Program-made: the position numbers and the translations under genes
Shown: positions 34,041-42,905 of the stretch, in pieces
How the letters are laid out: each line of letters starts with the position of its first letter
How positions within the stretch are numbered: position 1 is the stretch's first letter
Assembly (NCBI GenBank): GCA_009777725.1
Contig: WRLG01000010.1
Location: 1 to 64,000, forward strand
DNA from: Oscillospiraceae bacterium
Lineage (GTDB): Bacteria > Bacillota > Clostridia > Oscillospirales > Ruminococcaceae
DNA: 64,000 bases
Direction: 5' to 3'
Notes under the pieces: generated by a model
Database searches by the model: none
What the model was told of the DNA's origin: nothing
What the model saw: the letters and a program-made list of their open reading frames with translations, nothing else

Positions 34041-35285
34041 ATGAGGCGTTCGGTTTTGAAAAAAAAGGTTTTACCGATTATTTGTTTGATTCTTTTGACT
34101 TTTGCGGGGTGTCAAGCGGATTCGGATTACGGCGATGAGGGTCATGCGGCTTTCAGCCAAACCCAAAGCCAAGAAAATATTGTGCAAAGCCCCTCCCGCA
34201 CTGCGCTGCCTACGGAATCTCCCAACGGTCACGAGCCGTTTACCTCCTTTACATTCAAATATAACGACGGCGAGGATAAGTACATTGTTACAATAACGCA
34301 AAGCGATGACGGCAAAAGCCTTATGATGAATATAGAGGACAACAGCTTTAACCTATCGGATTTTTTTATTACCGCACCCGTCGGGTATGCTCTTAATATA
34401 CCTGCCTCATCTGCTCTGGCTTACGAGATTTGCGAGGTAATCCAAAACACGATTGACGACACTCCTTTTACCGAAATATTGCAGTTTGAGTTTGGGCTCG
34501 AGTTTGGGCTCAATGATTACAGTGATGATTCCCAAAGTCCCTTGGTTAAAAAATTTTACGCCGTTCGCAATGGTCAGATGCAGGAAATCAAGCTTATAGA
34601 TAAAACGGACGGCACGGCTCGGGCTCTGCCGTATGCGCCGGAGGAAACCCTGCGCCACACGGAACTTAACGTATTAATGCCGGAGCCGAGGATTTTTGAA
34701 GAGGAGGGCGAAAGAATCCGCGCCGAGGTTGAGGTCTACAGGTTTAACCCCTCATCTCTGACCATGGTGAAAGAGCCGGTTGATTCATCGGCTGAAAACC
34801 CGCTGTATTACGGATACGCCTGCCATTCCGCCGCTAACGAGGCTTACCGTTATTTCGCCCAAAGCAACCTGACAATAAGCGATTGGGATGACTATGTTGA
34901 AATCCCCTTCCCCGATGCGGAGCAAAGCAGTTTTTTTTACAGGGTAGACGACCCGCGCTTTCCCAACGTAGAGGCTCTCAGAAATTATGCCCGCAGTTAT
35001 TTTTCAGAAAATATTGTAGAAACTATGTTTTTAACCGCGCCGCAAAGATACAGGGACATTAACGGCGCGCTTTATACCCTGTACGAATCCAGAAAATTAA
35101 ACCCCCTGTTAGGAAGACTGACCATTACGGGCTGGGTTCAAGAAGAGGATGGCATTACGTATTATACCAGACAGGAAAAGCTTGACGAAAGCGGCGGCTT
35201 CAGCGAGTTTGTAGACGGCGGAGATTTCACGGTCATTCAAACCCCGGAAGGGTTTTTGGCTACGCAGTATAGATTTAGCCGCTAA
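34041..35285 (+). CDS. Lipoprotein with IseA-like C-terminal region
   Basis: About 414 residues from ATG 34041; TTG 34056, preceded by GAGGCG, is an equally good start and gives KKKVLPIICLILLTFAGC, a lipoprotein signal with the lipidated Cys. The middle is beta-rich with no domain I know. The C-terminal part (PNVEALRNYARSYFSENIVE, then RYRDINGALYTLYESRK) resembles IseA/YoeB-type inhibitors of cell-wall DL-endopeptidases, but only loosely. Anchored outside the membrane. Own promoter; followed by a palindrome and the pyrB promoter. Confidence 0.6.
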   Translation: MRRSVLKKKVLPIICLILLTFAGCQADSDYGDEGHAAFSQTQSQENIVQSPSRTALPTESPNGHEPFTSFTFKYNDGEDKYIVTITQSDDGKSLMMNIEDNSFNLSDFFITAPVGYALNIPASSALAYEICEVIQNTIDDTPFTEILQFEFGLEFGLNDYSDDSQSPLVKKFYAVRNGQMQEIKLIDKTDGTARALPYAPEETLRHTELNVLMPEPRIFEEEGERIRAEVEVYRFNPSSLTMVKEPVDSSAENPLYYGYACHSAANEAYRYFAQSNLTISDWDDYVEIPFPDAEQSSFFYRVDDPRFPNVEALRNYARSYFSENIVETMFLTAPQRYRDINGALYTLYESRKLNPLLGRLTITGWVQEEDGITYYTRQEKLDESGGFSEFVDGGDFTVIQTPEGFLATQYRFSR

Positions 35286-35308
35286 AATACTGCACAAACT
35301 TATAGTAT

Positions 35309-35330
35309 GGGTTGCAGTCCTGTGCAACCC
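35309..35330. repeat. Short palindrome after the lipoprotein gene
   Basis: GGGTTGCA (35309-35316) pairs with TGCAACCC (35323-35330). No U run, so it is either a weak terminator or a REP-like repeat. Confidence 0.45.
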
Positions 35331-35337
35331 GCAGGTA

Positions 35338-35365
35338 TTGACTTTTGGGGAAAACAGGGTATAAT
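35338..35365 (+). promoter_or_regulatory. Promoter of pyrB
   Basis: TTGACT (35338-35343), 16-base spacer, TATAAT (35360-35365). Confidence 0.7.
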
Positions 35366-35500
35366 AGGGAGTATTGCACTTGAATATTGAGATTGATAAA
35401 TCAGAGTTAGCTTTGCTTAAAGGCTGGCTGTTAGAGCCTGTTTTGTAACAGCTTCCCAGGCTTTAAGCCGATGACATTGACATTAAGGAGTAGATTAAGA
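35366..35500 (+). promoter_or_regulatory. pyrB leader with mutually exclusive hairpins
   Basis: AGGCT (35421-35425) can pair with AGCCT (35435-35439), followed by GTTTTG; alternatively AGCCTG (35435-35440) pairs with CAGGCT (35457-35462). A 22-codon frame (TTG 35380 to 35448) overlaps the first arm. This is the geometry of an attenuator, but the stems are short and no PyrR-binding consensus is evident. Confidence 0.3.
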
Positions 35501-36595
35501 ATGAGCTTTAACACCCTTTCGCGCTTTACTAATCTGATTGACTTAAACGCCCTGCCCGTTGAGTGGTGGAAGGACGTTATTGACCTCGGCGTTAAAATCG
35601 CCGATAACCCCGAGCAGTACGCCCGCGCTTGCGAGGGCAGGATTATGGCGGCTTTATTCTACGAGCCTTCCACCAGAACACAGCTTTCTTTTCAAGCGGC
35701 TATGAAACGCTTAGGGGGGGCGGTAATCGGATTTGACAACCCGGAAACCTCATCGGTAGCCAAGGGCGAGGTTTTAAAGGATACCGCAAAGGTTGTTTCG
35801 GGATATTCCGACATTATGGTTATGCGGCATAATATGGACGGCTCGGCTAAAGCCGCCGCCCTTTCCGCCGATTGCCCCATAATAAACGCAGGTGACGGGG
35901 GGCATCTTCACCCCACTCAAACGCTGACCGATTTGCTGACGCTCCGCAAAGAAAAGGGGCGGATTAAAAACCTTGTAATAGGGATTTGCGGCGACCTTAA
36001 ATACGGCAGAACAGTCCATTCCCTTTGCAAAGCCCTTGCCTGCTTCGAGGGTACGCGCTTTGTTTTTATATCAACGCCGGAATTGAGCATCCCCGCTTAT
36101 ATTAAGAGTATTATAAATGAAAAGGGTTGCCCCTATAAGGAGGCAGACAGCATAGAGGCTGTTATCGGGGAGCTTGATATGCTTTATATGACACGGATAC
36201 AAAAGGAGCGTTTTCCCTCCGCTAAGGAATATGAAAGTCAAATAGACGTATTTATTTTGGATGCCGAGAAGATGAAAAAGGCTAAGAGTGATTTGTGCGT
36301 GCTTCACCCGCTCCCACGGGTGGACGAGATTACATACGAGGTTGACAACGACCCCAGAGCGAAGTACTTCAAACAGGCGACATACGGCATGTATGCCAGA
36401 ATGGCACTGATTATCCGTATTTTGGAGAACCGCCACCCTGCGGTGCTTCTTGCGGGCAAGACTTACGATGGCGTGAATTGCCCTAATGAAAATTGCATTA
36501 CCCAAAAAGAGTGCTACCTGCCTAAAAGCTTTGTTGACAGGGGTGGTTTCCTTGAATGTGAATATTGCGAACGAACGGCAGCCAAGCCCGGCTGA
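35501..36595 (+). CDS. pyrB: Aspartate carbamoyltransferase with PyrI-like zinc tail
   Basis: 364 residues from ATG 35501 (AAGGAG upstream). Catalyses carbamoyl-phosphate plus aspartate to carbamoyl-aspartate in pyrimidine synthesis. EPSTRTQLSFQAAMKRLGG holds the carbamoyl-phosphate site, HPLPRVDEI the aspartate-side loop. After the usual end (~310) there is a tail with C327-x4-C332 and C353-x2-C356, the pattern of the zinc domain that in E. coli belongs to the separate regulatory chain PyrI. A fusion of this zinc domain to PyrB is notable. addA starts inside its 3' end. Confidence 0.9.
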   Translation: MSFNTLSRFTNLIDLNALPVEWWKDVIDLGVKIADNPEQYARACEGRIMAALFYEPSTRTQLSFQAAMKRLGGAVIGFDNPETSSVAKGEVLKDTAKVVSGYSDIMVMRHNMDGSAKAAALSADCPIINAGDGGHLHPTQTLTDLLTLRKEKGRIKNLVIGICGDLKYGRTVHSLCKALACFEGTRFVFISTPELSIPAYIKSIINEKGCPYKEADSIEAVIGELDMLYMTRIQKERFPSAKEYESQIDVFILDAEKMKKAKSDLCVLHPLPRVDEITYEVDNDPRAKYFKQATYGMYARMALIIRILENRHPAVLLAGKTYDGVNCPNENCITQKECYLPKSFVDRGGFLECEYCERTAAKPG

Positions 36596-39500
36596 AAGGC
36601 AATGGACGGAAGAACAGCTTGAGGCAATACAGTCGCGGCAAACGCCTATCATTGTTTCGGCGGCGGCGGGGAGCGGAAAAACATCTGTTCTGGTAGAACG
36701 CTTGCTTAGAATTATATCCGATACCGAAAATAAAACACCCGCCGACAGAATTATAGTGGTCACATTTACAAACGATGCCGCCGCGCAGATGAAGCAAAGG
36801 CTCGCCGCTGCATTATCAGAGAGCTTGGAGAAGAAGTCCGACGATTGGATTTGCCGCCAGCAGGCTTTGTTGCCGGCGGCTAAAATTTCAACAATACATT
36901 CCTTTTGCTTTGACCTGCTCCGCGAGAATATTGAGGAGCTTTATGTGTCGGACGGCTTTCGCATACTTGCCGAAGCCGAAAACGATGTTTTAATAAGCGA
37001 GGCTTTAGATTGCGTTTTCGAGCGGCTTTATACCGAAGAGCCGATGCTTATGGAAACGCTTTGCGGCTTTTTTATCAACCCTGCCGGGGATGATGATTTA
37101 TTGCGTAAAAATGTTTTATGCTTATATGAATTTTTACAGTCCGTGCCGTTTTACGAGGATTGGCTTGAATGGTGCTTATCAAATCAAAATAAAGAGCTTC
37201 TGGCGCGGGAATATTTAAAAGCCGAAGCCGAGGGCTTGGGCAGGTGCTTTCACTATGCCGAATCTGCCCGCAGGCTCTGCGAGGAAATATATTCACCCGA
37301 TATAAATAAAAATGTTAAAGCTTATGATATACTTCAAAACGAGGCGGCTTTCTTTTGGAACGCAAAGGAATCAAGCGGCATGAGCGAGACACTGATATTT
37401 GAGAGATTTCCCAATAAGGATAAAGACCATGCAGAGCTTTGGGAAAAAATCACAAGCCTTCGTAAGACCTATAAGGCTATTTATACAACGCTTCAAAGCA
37501 CCTCTTTCAGCCCCGCCGATATTGAGGACGATACGAAAAAGGTAAATGAAATTTTAAGCGGCATGACCCGTATAATCAGTATGCTTGACGAAGAACTGGC
37601 AGATACTAAAGCAAGGCTCAACGCATTAAGCTTTTCAGATGCGGAGCAGCTTACGGCGCGGCTGTTGGCGTATAAAAACGCAGACGGGGAGCTTGTGAGA
37701 ACGCCGCTTGCTAAGGAGCTTTCCGAATACTATAAGGTAGTTATGGTAGATGAGTTTCAAGACTCAAACAACGCGCAGGAGATGATTTTCAGATTGCTTT
37801 CGGACGGTAATTTTTTCGCCGTAGGAGATGTAAAGCAGTCTATTTATCGTTTCAGACTTGCGAACCCAAGGCTGTTTCTGCGCGCGCTTGATAATCCCGA
37901 TTATACTAAAATCACGCTGAACGAGAATTTCAGAAGCAGTAAAGAAGCAATTGACTTTGTAAATTTCACCTTTGGCTTGCTTATGAGCCGCGCAGTAGGC
38001 GAGGTTGATTACGGAGCGGGGGAAGCTTTGGTTCAAGGCAAAAAATACCCGGAGGCTGACCGCGCTGTTGAAATTTTGCGTATCCGCCCTTGTCAAGCCA
38101 AGGGTGAGGGAGAGCAAGAGGGCGGCAGTGGTGACAATGAAGACATAGATGAAAATCAAGAGGAAGCAATCACCCAATCCGATATTGCCGAAGCATTGGG
38201 GGTTGCAAAAAAAATAAGCTCTATGCTGGGTCGCGAGATGGTGTCGGACGGCGAAGCTTTGAGAAGATGCGCGCCGCGTGATTTTTGCATATTAACCAGA
38301 GGAAATGCCGCTCATAAAGCTTACACCGACGCGCTTTCGCTTTACGGAATCAAATCAACGGGGGCTGAGCCGGAGGGTTATCTTAAAGCGAGGGAAATAA
38401 ATATTCTTTTAAGCCTGCTTGCGGTAATCGACAATCCGCTTTTGGATTTGCCGCTTGTAACCGTGCTGCGCTCGCCTATGTTTTTGCTCAGCGATAATGA
38501 TTTGGCGCGGCTTCGCATGATGTCTGCAGAGAGGACTGAGCCGCTTTATTTGGCTGTTGTTGCCGCGTGCTCGGACGGAGGAAACGACACGCTTTTTACA
38601 AAGCTTTCGTCTTTTGTTAAAACGCTCAGCTTGTTAAAGGTTCGCGCCGCTTCTCAAAGTCTTGACAGACTTATCAGGACAATTTACGACAGCACCGACT
38701 TCCTGTCGGCGGTTTCGGTTCAAAAGGATGGGGAGCGCAAAAAAGCCAACCTTCGCTTACTTTTGGAATATGCCAAGAGCTATGAGGAAAGCTCCGCAGG
38801 GGGTTTATCGGGGTTCTTGCGTTATCTGTCAAGCATGTCGGCTAAAGGCGGCGACTTGGCACTTGCTTCAAGCTCCGAGGCTCAAAACGCGGTAGCCGTT
38901 AAAACCATACATAAATCCAAGGGGCTTGAATATCCCTTTGTATTTCTGTGCGGCACCTCCAAGCGGTTTAACCTGACGGATACCAAGCTGTCAATATGCT
39001 TTAGCCTTGATTACGGCGCGGGTTTTATCATTCAAAACGGCAAAACGCTTCAAGCCTATGATTCGTTTCACAGGGCGATGATAAGGCGGATTAACCGCGC
39101 CGAGCTTATCAGCGAGGAGTTGCGGCTTTTGTATGTTGCGATGACGAGGGCTAAGGAGAGGCTTTTTATAAGTATTAACGAGGATGAGAAAACGCGGGAA
39201 CTGTCAGATTCGGTTATGTCTGCTATAGAGGTATTCGGCGGCGTTACGGAAGAGGTTACGGCTAACGCAAAATCTATGCTTGAATGGATTCTTGCGGTAT
39301 TGTCGCAGGGAGCTCCGGCGCGCGAGGTAAGGCTTGATTGCTCTGTTGAAGAACTTGCCGAAAAAGAGGAGCGCGCCGCCCGCTTTGACCCAGGGCAGGT
39401 TGAAGCTTTGCTTAAAAGGTTTGACTGCGAATATGATAAAACGCTGGCAAACACAGCCGCGAAGCTGACGATTACCGAAATTGCCAAACTGGAAAGCGAT

Positions 39501-40103
39501 TTAAGCCGCCCCCTTGAACGTCCGTTTTTCGCATCGGGCATCAAAGGACTTAAGCCGACCGAAATCGGAGCGGCAACGCATACCTTTATGCAGTACGCCG
39601 ATTTCACTAAAGCCGAGCTTAACGCTCAAGCCGAAGCGGAGCGGCTTGCCGATAACGGAATTTTAACCCAAGCAGAGACGGAAGCCTTAAATTACGGCAA
39701 AATCAAAGAGTTTTTCAACTCAAATATTTATACCCGAATCAAGAATTCCGAAAAAATATACAGGGAGGAAAAATTTCTTGTCGATTTATCAGAAATATCC
39801 CTTGACGAGAAGCCAGATTTATTGTATAATAATGGTATGCTTCAAGGGATTGCAGATTGCTTTTTTAAGGAATCGGATGGCTTTGTGCTAATCGACTATA
39901 AAACCGACCGCGCAAACGCCCAAATCTTAACGGCGCGCTACGAGCGGCAGCTTAAACTTTACGGAGCGGCAATTGAGCATATTTACGGAATTAGAATAAA
40001 AGAAACATACATTTATTCCTTCGAGCTGGGAAAATCAATTCCAATCGAGCGGAATACCTGTAGTCAGGAGGTTTTTTCATGTCTGAAATCAGCAGGAGCG
40101 TAG
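36552..40103 (+). CDS. addA: ATP-dependent helicase/nuclease subunit A
   Basis: About 1183 residues from TTG 36552 (AGGGGTGG upstream), overlapping pyrB by 44 bases. UvrD-type helicase: Walker A SAAAGSGKTSVLVERL, motif Ia VVTFTNDAAAQMKQRL, Walker B MVDEFQDSNNAQ, VKQSIYRFR, and HKSKGLEYPFVFL plus LLYVAMTRAKERL in the second RecA domain. The C-terminal RecB-type nuclease site GIADCFF..VLIDYKTDRA is intact. With AddB it processes double-strand breaks; the usual neighbour addB is absent from this window. Confidence 0.93.
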   Translation: MNVNIANERQPSPAERQWTEEQLEAIQSRQTPIIVSAAAGSGKTSVLVERLLRIISDTENKTPADRIIVVTFTNDAAAQMKQRLAAALSESLEKKSDDWICRQQALLPAAKISTIHSFCFDLLRENIEELYVSDGFRILAEAENDVLISEALDCVFERLYTEEPMLMETLCGFFINPAGDDDLLRKNVLCLYEFLQSVPFYEDWLEWCLSNQNKELLAREYLKAEAEGLGRCFHYAESARRLCEEIYSPDINKNVKAYDILQNEAAFFWNAKESSGMSETLIFERFPNKDKDHAELWEKITSLRKTYKAIYTTLQSTSFSPADIEDDTKKVNEILSGMTRIISMLDEELADTKARLNALSFSDAEQLTARLLAYKNADGELVRTPLAKELSEYYKVVMVDEFQDSNNAQEMIFRLLSDGNFFAVGDVKQSIYRFRLANPRLFLRALDNPDYTKITLNENFRSSKEAIDFVNFTFGLLMSRAVGEVDYGAGEALVQGKKYPEADRAVEILRIRPCQAKGEGEQEGGSGDNEDIDENQEEAITQSDIAEALGVAKKISSMLGREMVSDGEALRRCAPRDFCILTRGNAAHKAYTDALSLYGIKSTGAEPEGYLKAREINILLSLLAVIDNPLLDLPLVTVLRSPMFLLSDNDLARLRMMSAERTEPLYLAVVAACSDGGNDTLFTKLSSFVKTLSLLKVRAASQSLDRLIRTIYDSTDFLSAVSVQKDGERKKANLRLLLEYAKSYEESSAGGLSGFLRYLSSMSAKGGDLALASSSEAQNAVAVKTIHKSKGLEYPFVFLCGTSKRFNLTDTKLSICFSLDYGAGFIIQNGKTLQAYDSFHRAMIRRINRAELISEELRLLYVAMTRAKERLFISINEDEKTRELSDSVMSAIEVFGGVTEEVTANAKSMLEWILAVLSQGAPAREVRLDCSVEELAEKEERAARFDPGQVEALLKRFDCEYDKTLANTAAKLTITEIAKLESDLSRPLERPFFASGIKGLKPTEIGAATHTFMQYADFTKAELNAQAEAERLADNGILTQAETEALNYGKIKEFFNSNIYTRIKNSEKIYREEKFLVDLSEISLDEKPDLLYNNGMLQGIADCFFKESDGFVLIDYKTDRANAQILTARYERQLKLYGAAIEHIYGIRIKETYIYSFELGKSIPIERNTCSQEVFSCLKSAGA

Positions 40104-40510
40104 CGCAGGGCAAGAGCACTTCACAGGGTGCTAAACGCGTGGGGAATCCCGTCCTTATCGGCTGCATTTTCTTGGGAATCTGCATATTGATTTCCGGTCT
40201 CAATATCGGAGCGAGCATAAGCAAGCTTAATAAAACCGTTGGAGAGGCTGATTTTTCACCCTCTAATGTTTTCAGAGTGCCCTCCACTTTTGCCGTGGGG
40301 GATAAGAAGTATTTTAATGAAAGGGAAGCGGCGGCGTATCTTAACATATCCGATGCGAAAATGCTTGAATTAATTGAGAGCGGGCAGATAAGCGAATATG
40401 TCAAAACGGACACGGGCTACTCCGTTTCGGTAGATAAGCTTGACGAGTGGTTTGATAACGAAGCCTATCAAAACATGCTGAGAACCAGAGGGCTGACGGA
40501 GGATAGTTAG
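40079..40510 (+). CDS. Membrane-anchored excisionase-type HTH protein
   Basis: 143 residues. One transmembrane helix (NPVLIGCIFLGICILISGL, about residues 23-41) and, after a linker, an HTH_17 domain: KYFNEREAAAYLNISDAKML through ELIESGQISEYV. The start ATG, with AGGAGG upstream, lies within addA (25-base overlap), so expression is probably coupled. A DNA-binding-type domain facing the cytoplasm from a membrane anchor is unusual; it might instead act in protein or wall-site recognition. Function unknown. Confidence 0.7.
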   Translation: MSEISRSVAQGKSTSQGAKRVGNPVLIGCIFLGICILISGLNIGASISKLNKTVGEADFSPSNVFRVPSTFAVGDKKYFNEREAAAYLNISDAKMLELIESGQISEYVKTDTGYSVSVDKLDEWFDNEAYQNMLRTRGLTEDS

Positions 40511-40599
40511 GAATTAATATTAGCGTGTCAGAATTTCTTCGGGAAGTTAGCAACGGAATTTGATGGTATTATATTGCCGCTGATTGGTGGTCTGAATTT

Positions 40600-40956
40600 A
40601 TGTTAAAAAAAGAAATTACCGACCCAAAAGTTCTGGCGATTTCGGAGCGGGTTCTAAGGGCGGCAAAAGATGTTTTGGGGGATAAGCTGGTTCAAGTTTA
40701 TCTTTACGGTTCATATGCGCGCGGGGATTATGATAGTGAATCGGATATTGATTTTTTGATTTTGGCTGATGTTCCGCAAGAGGAAGCGTGTCGGCAACGC
40801 AACTCGGTAAGTGAGCGGCTTGGGGATATTGATTTGGAATATGATTTGCTTGTTTCATATGGTGTTACAGCTAAATCGCTTTTTGAACAATGCGTTGCAT
40901 TTTTGCCGTTTTACAAAAATGTGAAGAAAGACGGGGTATTGCTTGGTGATTACTAA
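40600..40956 (+). CDS. MNT-type nucleotidyltransferase (MntA-like antitoxin)
   Basis: 118 residues. YLYGSYARGDYDSESDIDFLI is the minimal nucleotidyltransferase signature GS-x10-D-x-D with both catalytic Asp residues. In HepT-MntA systems the MNT protein adds AMP to the HEPN toxin to silence it. The HEPN gene follows with its start inside this gene's stop region. Confidence 0.88.
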   Translation: MLKKEITDPKVLAISERVLRAAKDVLGDKLVQVYLYGSYARGDYDSESDIDFLILADVPQEEACRQRNSVSERLGDIDLEYDLLVSYGVTAKSLFEQCVAFLPFYKNVKKDGVLLGDY

Positions 40957-41335
40957 ATTTGATTTGATGAAGCATAGAATTGTGCAGGCACATGAGTGTT
41001 TAGATTGTGCCGAAAGAGAGATGAAAGCCGATTCTTATTTAAATGCTGTAAATCGCTCGTATTATTGTGTTTTTCATGCCATGAGGGCAGTTCTTGCGAT
41101 TGATGAGTTTGATTCTAAGAAACATTCGGGAGTTATTTCATACTTTCGACAAAATTATATAAAAACGGGCAAGTTTAGTGCAAAGTTTTCAAAAATAATC
41201 GGCGATGCTTTCAGAATTAGAAACGATAGTGATTATGAAGATTTTTATATTATTTCAAAACAAGAGGTTTTAGAACAAATTGAGAACGCGGGGCAGTTTC
41301 TCAAAGCTGTAGAGGATTATTTTAAAGTAGATTGA
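40946..41335 (+). CDS. HEPN domain protein (HepT-like partner)
   Basis: 129 residues from GTG 40946, overlapping the MNT stop. Helical HEPN sequence: HRIVQAHECLDCAEREMKAD, LNAVNRSYYCVFHAMRAVLA, and FRIRNDSDYEDFY at the place of the catalytic R-x4-6-H. The RNase His is replaced by Tyr, as in the PF05168 subclass with RxxxDY, so RNase activity is doubtful or uses other residues. The pair is probably a toxin-antitoxin or a regulatory module. Confidence 0.85.
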   Translation: MITKFDLMKHRIVQAHECLDCAEREMKADSYLNAVNRSYYCVFHAMRAVLAIDEFDSKKHSGVISYFRQNYIKTGKFSAKFSKIIGDAFRIRNDSDYEDFYIISKQEVLEQIENAGQFLKAVEDYFKVD

Positions 41336-41362
41336 TGTTATTGCGAAAGGAGCGTTCCTTAT

Positions 41363-42340
41363 ATGCCTTTTCCTGTTATATCTCCGGCGTTTTACAATGA
41401 GCTGGTCGAGGATGAAAAAATCAACCCCGAAAATGCTGATTATTGCGATGTTTACATATCAGCCGCCGCGCTTGAATATGTTATGTATCTAAGTGAGGTT
41501 AAGGTAGTAAAAAAGCTGATGGAATCCTCCGCGCCGCTTGAATTTAAGATGGCTTATCTAAGCGAAGAGCATGAAAAAACCGTGCTGCCCGTCAGCCATA
41601 AAATTATAAACGAAAATCCTGTAACCGAGTATTACTGGCAGATTAGGGTGCTTATGATGAATACTCTGCAAAACAGGAATTTTTCATTTGAAAAGCGGAT
41701 GCTTTTGCTTAATTACGCGCTGAAAAAAATAAACGGCATGGTAAGCAAAGACCAGCCGGAGCTTATTCCCGATTTTGTTAATGAATTCACGCGGATTAAG
41801 GACTATTCCGAAACCCTTACCTATTTCAGCAGAGTTCGTTCCGCCGCAAAATTTTCACTGGCGGATGGGATTTCCTTGCTTAAATCACTATCCAAAAATG
41901 CGGGACGCAATTACGGGGCTATTATGGAGGCAATATATAAAAACCTTGAAATAACGCCCGATACGCTTAATAAAATTAATTTTCAAAATTACCTGAAGCT
42001 TAGGGATTGCTTTACGGAGGAGTATCTGCATAAAAAAGCGCACTATATCGAAAATATAATGGTAAATTATGTATGGACTTATTCTATACCGTTCGCTTGC
42101 CCCGGCAGGCTGTCCGTCTGGGATAATTATATATTTTTCTGCTCTTTATACAACGCCTTGAAAGTGCTTATAACCTGCTACATGCCGGGCAAAGCAAGTG
42201 AGGATTTTGCAAACGCCATTGCCGAATTCGATAACGCTTTGCGGAAATCGGGCGGTAACCTTATAATAAAGCTGGTAGAAGCCGTTAAAAGCGCAGGGCA
42301 GGATAATAACGGCGATTTGGCTATTTTGGCGATTAGTTAG
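41363..42340 (+). CDS. Hypothetical protein, 325 residues
   Basis: AAAGGAG precedes ATG. No signal peptide or transmembrane helix; mostly helical sequence with FSFEKRMLLLNYALKKINGM and LNKINFQNYLKLRDCFTEEY. I do not recognise the family. Codon use and base composition look like the neighbours, so it is a real gene; the context (MNT/HEPN pair upstream, small membrane protein convergent downstream) gives no hint of function. Confidence 0.6.
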   Translation: MPFPVISPAFYNELVEDEKINPENADYCDVYISAAALEYVMYLSEVKVVKKLMESSAPLEFKMAYLSEEHEKTVLPVSHKIINENPVTEYYWQIRVLMMNTLQNRNFSFEKRMLLLNYALKKINGMVSKDQPELIPDFVNEFTRIKDYSETLTYFSRVRSAAKFSLADGISLLKSLSKNAGRNYGAIMEAIYKNLEITPDTLNKINFQNYLKLRDCFTEEYLHKKAHYIENIMVNYVWTYSIPFACPGRLSVWDNYIFFCSLYNALKVLITCYMPGKASEDFANAIAEFDNALRKSGGNLIIKLVEAVKSAGQDNNGDLAILAIS

Positions 42341-42405
42341 CAAAGGAATTCAGCTTTGATTGAGTGATTGTATAACGGCAATGCAGAAGCATAGCCAAGC
42401 GGTAG

Positions 42406-42750
42406 CTAATGATTCCCCCCAACCGCTTTCCCGTGCGCCAAATCATATAAACCATAAAGTCTTTGAACTCCGTTTTCAAGAAAGTAATAATGCGGGAAAT
42501 AGGGTATAAGCAACCCCAAGGTTAAAACAGCCGCCGCTAAAAAGCCTATGTTTTCCGTTGCGAAAAATATACCGAAGCTTATAAACATAGCTATGGCTAC
42601 AAGAAACACCACTAAAAAATGAATTAACCGCTCATGCTGCATAAAGGAAATCTTTGTAAGGATTTCCTTTTCAAGAAGCGCGAAGTCCGTATCCTCGGCT
42701 TCAAGCTTTTCTAATACATAAGCGATATACCTGCCGAAATAATCCTTCAT
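42406..42750 (-). CDS. Small membrane protein with two transmembrane helices
   Basis: 114 residues from ATG 42750, with CAGGGGG upstream. N-terminal charged helix (FGRYIAYVLEKLEAEDTD), then two hydrophobic helices (LIHFLVVFLVAIAMFISFGI and IGFLAAAVLTLGLLIPYF) and a short tail ending LAHGKAVGGNH. No known family recognised. Confidence 0.6.
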   Translation of the reverse strand: MKDYFGRYIAYVLEKLEAEDTDFALLEKEILTKISFMQHERLIHFLVVFLVAIAMFISFGIFFATENIGFLAAAVLTLGLLIPYFPHYYFLENGVQRLYGLYDLAHGKAVGGNH

Positions 42751-42764
42751 AAAAACCCCCTGCT

Positions 42765-42905
42765 TTGCAATTAACAATGAACAATTAAGGAGTTACGCCC
42801 TTGGCGTAACATTTTAATCCATTTAGCTTAACTATTATAAATCCGTCGGCGAAGCCGACACATTAATTGTTAATTGTTAATTTTCAATTGTTAATTGAAA
42901 AACCT
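42765..42905. repeat. MITE-like palindromic intergenic element
   Basis: Opens with CAATTAACAATGAACAATTA and closes with TTAATTGTTAATTGTTAATT type sequence, an imperfect inverted repeat. Inside are two perfect hairpins, GTTACGCC/GGCGTAAC and GTCGGC/GCCGAC. It fills the gap between two minus-strand genes and encodes nothing. Confidence 0.6.
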
